Assembly (NCBI GenBank): GCA_029339195.1
Contig: JAPTJF010000303.1
Location: 1 to 64,000 of the forward strand
DNA length: 64,000 nt
Reading direction: 5' to 3'
DNA from: Micractinium sp. NFX-FRZ
Lineage: Eukaryota; Chlorophyta; Trebouxiophyceae; Chlorellales; Chlorellaceae
Position 1 is the stretch's first letter, and every line of letters begins with the position of its first letter. This document shows, one piece after another, positions 56,521 through 64,000 of the stretch. A model generated the notes under the pieces. That model saw nothing but the letters and a program-made list of their open reading frames with translations, ran no database searches and was not told the origin of the DNA. A program made the translations under genes and the position numbers.

Positions 56521-57285
56521 GGCGGAAAGGAGGAGTGCTGCTGCAGAAGGGTGTCGGAGGCGGGAACAAGGCAGGAATAGGTGTCAATGGCTTGATGCGC
56601 AAGTTTTAGCCAGGAAACATACCAGGAACATCAGGGCCAGCTGCACCTGGAGATCTCTGGCAGCTGAGCTGGCTCGATATCCCAGCACCGGTATCCCAGC
56701 ATCTACAGCAAGGAGGCCCGCGGAGTAAAATCATCCGCGAGGTTTCCTTGAGCGGGGTGGTGTCGAGGGACACCGGTGGGGGTGTTTTGGGGGTGGGTGG
56801 AGGAGGGGGAGAGAGCATGCTCTCGGGGGGCCTGCAGGGGAGGGGAGCGGATCCCAGCCCCGATGCGGATCCCAGCATCGGGGCTGGGGCGGCACGCATA
56901 GGGGCCCTGTGCAGCCAGGCACACATTGTGGCGACATGGGCATCCCTCCAGATAGCAGCCTACAAAAGTGGCTGCAGACATATGTACTTTAACTGCATGC
57001 AACCAACTGCCGCTAGTGTGCGTGGGTGTCCAGCCCGCTCTTCCGCTTCCCTCCTCGGCGCCGCAGGCGGGCTGCCTGGCCTGGTCACAGCGCCTGGTGG
57101 GCTCATTACACACCGTCTGTGGGCATCACATGACCCTCAGCATACGCCCACGCCAGGCAGTCGTGCAATGCAATCAACCTCAAGCAAGCAGCTTCAAGGA
57201 AGGAAGGTAGGGGGTGATGCAGAGTTGGGGCACCTTTTAGGGGCGCAGCCCCCACCGCCCCCCCTGCTAATGATGCGGCACAGCA
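56521..57285. other. MARVEL-like promoter and RTEL1 3' UTR
   Basis: Both flanking genes are on the minus strand. Short repeats of a TATCCCAGCA/GATCCCAGC type occur at 56678-56710 and 56846-56885. The RTEL1 poly(A) signal lies at 57106. No gene is seen. Confidence 0.45.
57106..57110 (-). terminator. TGTAA polyadenylation signal for RTEL1
   Basis: Reverse TGTAA about 180 nt beyond the RTEL1 stop. Confidence 0.5.
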
Positions 57286-60200
57286 TCACGCAAAGTACTT
57301 TTTCTGCAGCTGGTTCTTGCGCACCCCCCGCCCGCAGGTGGGGCACTTGAACAGCGCCAGGGCCTTCATCCAGCACGCATAGCACGCCGTGTGGCCGCAC
57401 CCAGCTTCGTGAGGCGAGTCCATGGGGGCTTTGGAGCACACAGGGCAGGGCGGGCCGCGCGCCTTGCTGGCGCCAGCGCCGGCGCCGGCGCTGCCTGGCC
57501 GCGCGCCGAGGGCACCGCCGGGTGCTGCACCGCTGCCAGGCCGCGGCGGCTGCATTGCCTGCTGCATGCCGCGCGGTGGCATCAGTGCGGTGGTGGGAGC
57601 TGCGCCGGGGCGCGGCGGCTGCATCACTTGCTGCATCCCACGTGGCGGCATCAGCACGCTTTGCCCTCCACGGCTGACCAACTGCTGCTGCTGCTGCTGC
57701 TGGTGCGGTTGGAACACAGCGCCAGGCCGCCCGCCGCCCCCGCTGCCGCCGGCAGGCTGCTGACGCAGCGGCACTCCAGCCGCCAGCTGCTGCAGCTTTT
57801 TGAGCGGCTGCTTCTGCTGCTGCTTGGGCGGCGCCTGCTGCTGCTGCATAATCAGTGGCTGGCGCTGGAAGGCGGCAGGCAGGGCGGGCTGCCCCAACCG
57901 GCCCTGCTGCTGCTGCTGCTGCTGCACGCCTGCCCGGCCCGCAAGCCCAGCCGCAGCACGCTGCTGCAGCACAGTTGCCGCAGCTGCGCCCTGCTGCTGC
58001 CTCAACCCTGCCGCCAGTGGCGCCCCTCCTAGCTGCTGCCGCTGCCCTGCTGCCAGCTGCGCAGCCCCCGGCTGCTGCCGCTGTGCTGCCGCCACTGGCG
58101 CCGCTCCCGCCTGCTGCCTCGGCTGCGGTGCAGCCGCCTTATGCTGCACCTGCTGCGCCTGCTGCGCCTGCTGCTGCTGGGTGCGCAACTGCTCCAGCTG
58201 CTCCTGCATTGCTGGGCGTGCCGCCTTTGGGATGAACCCAGCAAAGCTCTCCAACAGAGCGGGCTGGGGCTGCAGCAGCGGCAGCACCGCCGCCAGCAGG
58301 CGGGGCACATCGCGTGACTGGCTGTAGGCACGCAGCTCGGCTCGGATGCCGTCAAAGTGCGCCTGCAAGAAGAGATGGACCAAGGGTGCGGGGGCAGGCA
58401 TGTGAGGGCATGCCGATTTGCCTAGTGACACTGAGGGAGCCCATGTGATAGGAGCAGGTGCATGTGTGCACAGGATGAGCTGCGGGCAAGGTGTTGTTAC
58501 AATGTGTGCCCAAGCAGAGGGGTGCAGGGGTGGGTACCCAGAGGGGGGAGGGGGCCTGGGAGGGAGCGCACCCGATGGGTGCATGCAGCGCGCGCTGTTG
58601 GGTGCATGCATACACATGTGCGGTTGCTGTGCAGCATGCACCTCCATGCTGCAAACCACCTGCCCACCTTTGGGAGGGTTGCCTTGAGCTGCGAAAGGAA
58701 AGTGTTTACGGTGTCCGCCCGCTGCCCGGCTTTGCCCTCCTTGCCGCCCTCCTTGCCGCCCTCCATGCCGCCAGCCTGCTGCGCCTGCTGCGCCTGTTGC
58801 CCTGCCTGCTGCTGCTGCTGCTGATGGCCATGCCCTGCTGCTGCCTCAGCAGCAGCTGCGTCAGGCACCACATGTGCAGCAGCGGCGGCGGCGGCGGCAG
58901 CCCCCTGCTGCTGGTCCCCAGCGGGTGCCGCCCCTGCCGCCTGCTGTGCGTGCTCTGGTTCCATACTGGCGCTGCGCGAGCGCTGCCGCTCTGCATGCTT
59001 GGCCACCAGGTGGGCCGGCCCCACAATGTTGCCTGCCGGCCCTGCCGCCGCTCCCAGCGCCGGTGCAGGCCGCGGCGGGCAGGGCCGAGCAGAGGCAGCC
59101 AGCGCGGCTCGCTCCCAGGGACGCGGCTCAAACAGCTGCCCACCCGCCCTGCTGCCCGCCTGCTGCTGTGCTGCTGCCGCCGCCACAAGAGGAGCGCCCT
59201 GCTGTTGCTGCTGCTGCTGCTGCTGTGGGGCTCCTGCCACCCCGAACTCGCCCAGCAGGCTATCGGCTGCCGCCGTGGCAGCCGCGGTGACGCCGCTGAC
59301 CTGGCGTGCCGCCGCCCCGCTGCCGCCGCCACCTCCGCTGCCCCCCAAGGCCGACATTAGACGAGAAGCACCTCCTGCTTGGCTGCCGCTGCCGCTGGCA
59401 CCCCCAGCAGAGGCACCCTCTGTGGGCTGCTCATAGCTCAGCTGCATGGGCTGCCGCTGCCGTGGCCCACCCTGCTGCTGCTGCTGCACAGACTGCTGCT
59501 GCTGCTGCTGCTGCACAGACTGCTGCTGCTGCTGCTGTTGCTGCTGCACCGGAGCGGCCGCAGCGGCAGCGGCGGCGGCGGCCACAGGCGCAAACAGCTC
59601 AGTCATTCCCACGGCATCAATGGCCGCCGGCGCCTGCTGCATCAGCGTACGCCCGCCGCCGCGGCCTGCGTGGCACCGAGGGCGCGGATCAGGCAGGGCG
59701 AGTTGGTACTCAGGGATGATGTAAAGACAGCTAGGTTGCAAGGACAGGCACATGCCCCAAGGGGACCCTGGCGCTGGTGCAAGATGACACCCAGAGGGGG
59801 CCCAGATAGCAACCATTTGGGCATGAGCAGCACGGGCACAAGCGCGTGCACCCCACTGCTCTCACCTGCCGCATCTCCGATGCCCAGGAAAGGCCCTGCG
59901 GCCCCCAGCCGCCCGCTGCCCGCCGCTGCCGCCCGCGCGGCTCCTGCCACCGGCGGCTGGCCGCCGGCGTCAACCAAGCCCTGAAAAGGAGTGGCCAGGG
60001 CAGGGTGGGCACATGGGCAGGACAGGGTCGGCAGGACAGGGTCGGCAGCAGTCACAAATTGGGTTTGCAGTCAGGGAGCCAGGCAGGCACAGGGTGCACC
60101 GAACACGGGCAGCTTGCCCAAATGCAAATGGAACGCGCAACCGCAGCACCCTTACGCCCCACACCCATCCACACCCACCCATCCAGACCCTAAGACCTTG

Positions 60201-63200
60201 GCACACGCAATTTCCAAGCCAGCGCAGCCACCCTCGCCCTCGCCACCTACAACATGATGCATTTCAAGCGTGTGTCCTCCCCCACCTTGCGTGCCGCCTC
60301 CGCCTGCTGCTTGAAGAACTGCACCAGCGATCCGTTGGCGGCCCCGTAGTTGGGGTAGACAACCACCTGGCCCCGCAGCCAGCAAGACAGCTGGCGCTGC
60401 ACGTTCTGCGGCAGAGGGGGCGAGGCAATGGCGGCAGTGCACAATGATGAGTGGGGTAGTCCAGACACACAACCGTCGGCTCTAGCAGCCAGCAGGGCAG
60501 CTGGCGCTGCACGTTCTGCGGCAGCGGGGAGTGGGAGAGCCATCGACAGGATAGCACAGGGTGAATGAGGTGGTTCAAACACACGCAACCACCTGGCACG
60601 GCAGCAGGAGCGGGAAGAGCAAGCTAACCACCCCTTCAGTGCACACTCACTGGGGCCTTGAACCGCTCGTCACACAGGATGATGGCGCCATAGTCCCGCC
60701 GGTGCCGGATGACGCGCCCCACAGCCTGCAGCCAGGGGCAGCCAGGGCAACCGAGGCCGGCAACAGTGTGTCAGCGGTGAGGGGTGGCAGGCAGTAATGC
60801 ACGTGGAAGGCTGCTCCTTGCGGTATGGCCCCAGCAGAATGCGGTGCACAGGCGTGCAAGCAGCGCAGCAGCGCAGCGCATGCGCGGCGCAAGAGGTTTT
60901 GTCCCAATGCCAGCTCAGCGCTGCGTCAGCTCAGCTCAGCGCGTTAGCTCAGCGCACCTGGTTCACCGCCCGCATCGCACTCTGGGAGTACCACTGGTCG
61001 CCGCTCATCCCCACCGGGGGGGCCGTGCCTGCTGAGCTCACTGCTGCGCCTGCTGCGCCAGCGGGGCGCTTCTTGCTGGCCAGGGATCGCGCCTCATTGA
61101 GCGACTCCTGCTTCAGCCGCACCTGCTCCGTTTTGGGCGGGAAAGGGCGGGACAGGCACAGCGGGGGTGCTGAAATACACAACTCCCACACAACCGGCCC
61201 GTGAGGATTGACAGCTCAAGTGCTTCCCTCCATCTCCGCCCAAGGGCCGCGCTTTTCCTTTTCCCTTCCTGTCGCCGCCGCTTACACCTCGGGCATTGCT
61301 CGCTCACCTTGGCGGTCCGCGTTCAAGGGACCAGAGGCTGCCAGCAAGCACCGCCCCGACCACACAGACAACAACCCACACCGTCCCCCACTCTAAATCG
61401 GGCATCACGGCCCAGCCTGCGCACCCTTTCTGCCTTATCATGCCCTCTCCTCCCCTGCCCCGCATCCCCCCACCTGTTCTGCATGACGATCACCGCCCCC
61501 TGCAGCACCACACAGCCTCCCTCCCCCCACTATGAACAAGGCACGGCTTGCCCACCTTGGGGTCCATCTTCATTGGATAGGGGATGCCTGTGAGCACCAC
61601 CGCCCGCCCCATGGTGTCGCTAAAGTCCAGCCCCTCGCTGGCCTTGCCGCTGCAGCAGGTGGGGCGGGAGGGCCAGGGAGGCGGGGGAGGTGTGAAACAA
61701 AGCAGGCGGGCGTGCGGGGCGGCAAGCTCCCATGTGTTCGGATGGTATTTGTGATGGGCAAGGGAGTGAAGTCTGCTGTATTTGCTGTCAACAGAGCCCC
61801 CTACTGCATGGCAATGCCCGCTGGGTCGCCATCAGCCCACGTGCCAGCAAGGTCGTCGGCGGCTGCACTGACCTAACACCCCTTCCCCCTGCAACAGGCT
61901 GTTGGCACACCCCCACCATGGCACACACATACCCTCACGGCCACGCACCGTGTGACAGCCAGGTGAAAGGCGGCTCCATTCAGCCAGCACCCCTTCCCCT
62001 GACAGAGCTTGGCAACACCGGCACACACCGGCATGCACATCGAGGCAAACACACACACGCAGCTCTCAACAGCCCACGCACCGTGTGACGGCAAAGAAGA
62101 CGGCCCCGTTGTATGCAGGGTTGGCCAGCTTGGCTTTGAAGTCCTCGGAGGCGGCGGCAAAGGCGGCCGACTCCCGAGGCTCCACCACTGGCTGCTTGCT
62201 CCTGCAGCAGGGGAGAAGGATGGTGCTTGGGCAGGGTGTGGGATGAAAGGTGGGGACCTGCCCTAGCGTTGCGGGAAGGGAGCCGTCTCCAACACACACA
62301 CACACACACACACCTGTCGCTGCAGTTCGCCCGAACCAACCCCGCCCCGCCCCGCCCCGCCCCCAACCCAGCCCCACCCCACCCCAGCTCACTTTGCAAT
62401 GCGCTCCCACACGCTGGGGCCGCCGGAAGCGGGCTGCTGCTTCCACACGTTGATGCAGCTCTGCAGGGGGGACACAGGCACCAGAGCGTGGTCGGCCCAG
62501 CACAGATCGGGTCGGGCGTCAACAACAACCCTGAAAACAGAAGGCTGCAGTTATGCTCACTCACGCTGCCCGCTCTTGCCGCCGGGATTCCTACCCACTG
62601 CCTGCTCACCCCCTCAGAGGCACACCACCCCTGCACCTCCCCTCTCTTCCCATGCCCCTCACTCAATGGCACATACCTTCAAGCCCTGGCCTCTCCCCGC
62701 CCCTCCCCGCCCCTCAAAGACTGCCGGCTCCCCTGGGAGGCTGCTCCCTCCCCTCCCCTGCCCTCCCCTCAGACCCTGCCCCCGCACCGTGAGCGCCGCG
62801 TATGATGTGAAGAAGACGAGGAGTCCGTCGGGGATGATGCGCGCAAAGTTGACCAGGGCCATGCCCAGGTCGGCCCTGGGGGCAGGGAGGGAGGGGGAGG
62901 GACGGGCGAGAGGGCGTCAGGCGAGGCAGGCGAGACGAGACGGCAGGGGAGCAGCGATGGGGGATGTGGCAGAAGGGAGATGGGCGGAGGTGGTGGAGGG
63001 GTTGGGGAAGTGGGGTCCCGTGGGGTCAGTGCTTGGGCAGGACGGTACCGCGGTACCCAAGCGAGCTTGCCCTGCCCAGGCCCTGCCCCTGTACTGCCTG
63101 CCTCCCCGTACCTGTACTGCATGTTGTCCCGGTTCTGGTAGCTGCTGTTGAGGGGCTGGCCACCGGGGCCCGCGGGCACCACACCCACCCAGACCTGCAG

Positions 63201-64000
63201 CAAAGAGGGGAGGGTGGGAAGGAGAGGCGGAATGGGAGCGGCGGCAGGGGCCACGCCCTTCAAAGCCCCAAACCAGTGCGATGACCGACAGGCAATGTTG
63301 CATGCCATGCCAAAATGAAACAATATATGACGACACAAAAACATTCAAGCGAAGGAACAAGGCACCCAACACCTCCCACGTGTGTGTGCACGTGAGGGTC
63401 CTCCAGCCTCACTGGGAAAGCCGCCTGCCTGCCCACCCCCGTACACCCAACCCACAGCCCTCCGGCGCCATCATACAAGGGCGAGCGTACCTGCTCTCGT
63501 GAGATGACGTGAGGGTTCTCCAGCCCCCACTGGGAACGCCACCTGCCTGCCCACCCCCCTACAACCAACCCACAACACTATCAGCAATATCCAATTGATC
63601 GTGCCCAAAGGGGGAGCGTACCTGCTCTCGCGAGATGACGTGAGGGTTCTCCAGCCTCACTGGGAAGGGGATGCCCAGCTCGTGGGCAAACGAGTCCAGC
63701 GGGGACAGCGTGCCGCTGGTGAGCAGGATGGAGTGGACCTGCGGGGGCGGGAGGGAGGCACAGTGTGAAGGGGTGGGTGGGTGGGGGAGGCCGGAGGGGT
63801 GGGAGGGGGAGAGGCAGATTGTGTGATTAAGGAGTGAAGGCATATGGCGATGGACCTGCGGGCAGGGGAGGGGCGTGGCTGGGTGGGTGGGAGGCAGGGG
63901 GCGTGTGCTGGGAGTGATGCGGTTGGCTTGGGTGGTAGGATGGCCAGAGGGGCTGCCGCTGGTGAGCAGGATGGAGTGGACCTGCGGGGGCGGGAGGGAG
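57286..64000 (-). CDS. RTEL1: RTEL1-type DNA helicase (XPD family) with harmonin-like domain and RING, 5' part outside window
   Basis: Iron-sulfur superfamily-2 helicase that resolves D-loops, telomeric T-loops and G-quadruplexes. Only the C-terminal 1039 residues are visible, in exons (minus) 63738-63622, 63194-63112, 62875-62788, 62460-62393, 62201-62082, 61649-61556, 61122-60958, 60725-60651, 60405-60286, 59980-59866, 59665-58668 and 58362-57286; 3120 nt, in phase. Helicase motifs: [56 protein letters not shown], then [18 protein letters not shown] (motif VI). The order and wording fit RTEL1 better than XPD or FANCJ. After the helicase comes a Gln/Ala-rich linker, a helical block matching the harmonin-N-like fold ([17 protein letters not shown]...[15 protein letters not shown]), another Q-rich linker and a C-terminal RING ([21 protein letters not shown]). 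The ATPase motifs lie upstream of the window. Confidence 0.92.
60478..60530 (-). repeat. Copy of an RTEL1 exon 5' edge
   Basis: Copy of the start of exon 60405-60286 ([10 protein letters not shown]) with its CGCAG acceptor, upstream in sense orientation. Confidence 0.85.
63375..63540 (-). repeat. Two copies of an RTEL1 exon 3' edge
   Basis: Exon 63738-63622 ends [13 protein letters not shown] and donor GTACGC. Copies with the same donor lie at about 63490-63535 and, more decayed, 63375-63425. Confidence 0.88.
63955..64000 (-). repeat. Copy of an RTEL1 exon 5' edge at the window edge
   Basis: Nearly identical to the start of exon 63738-63622 (VHSILLTSG) with its CCCGCAG acceptor, lying upstream. 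Confidence 0.85.

Noticed and set aside
56678..56890. TATCCCAGC/GATCCCAGC repeats as a mobile-element end
   Set aside because: Short scattered units, no terminal inverted repeats, target-site duplication or transposase.
1..64000. tRNA, rRNA, riboswitch or transposon genes
   Set aside because: I looked for typical cloverleaf ends, conserved rRNA blocks and transposase or reverse-transcriptase motifs and saw none; a covariance-model scan would be decisive.

Overview
The window is nuclear DNA from a GC-rich unicellular green alga (Chlorophyta, most likely a Chlorella-like trebouxiophyte). The evidence is dense spliced genes with short GTGAG/GTGCG-type introns, TGTAA polyadenylation signals, and plant-type plastid genes: a DEG1 protease, a plant-type [2Fe-2S] ferredoxin and a plant-type ADP-glucose pyrophosphorylase with transit peptide. 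I see no operons, bacterial mobile elements, CRISPR arrays, tRNA or rRNA genes.

Layout. 221-5328 (-) thylakoid DEG1 protease; 5978-12622 (+) UDP-glucose pyrophosphorylase; 13288-15413 (-) Tim17-family/TIMMDC1-like membrane protein; about 16272-18120 (+) Cys-pair protein; 18645-20423 (-) F-box/LRR protein; 21269-25985 (+) LctP-family lactate/glycolate permease; 27033-28203 (-) Gly/Ser/His-rich plastid protein; 29650-30651 (-) single-pass P/Q-rich protein; 31096-32843 (+) four-helix membrane protein; 33998-38137 (-) TBL1/HOS15-type LisH-WD40 corepressor subunit; 38657-41550 (+) ribosomal protein L12 (uL11); 42244-49277 (+) AGPase-like protein lacking key catalytic residues; 51218-52657 (-) ferredoxin; 54087-56520 (-) small MARVEL-like tetraspan protein; 57286-64000 (-) RTEL1 helicase, cut by the window edge. 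For most genes I chained exons by splice phase, and total coding lengths divide by three and match family sizes (for example L12 166 aa, UGPase 483 aa, DEG1 424 aa, TBL1 471 aa, AGPase 525 aa).

Function. UGPase and the AGPase-like protein are both sugar-nucleotide enzymes of storage-carbohydrate metabolism. DEG1 and ferredoxin serve photosynthesis. The permease could move glycolate or lactate. TBL1, L12 and RTEL1 are nuclear or cytosolic housekeeping genes. Nothing suggests that the genes are functionally clustered.

Most unusual feature. Introns of at least six genes hold decayed copies of the edge of the adjacent exon together with its splice site. Copies of an exon's 5' edge lie only upstream of that exon, and copies of a 3' edge lie only downstream, in about twenty cases on both strands. 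This is what tandem duplications spanning exon/intron boundaries would leave if the outermost functional copy keeps the gene intact and the rest is absorbed into the intron. I know of no standard feature name for it, and it is the main finding.
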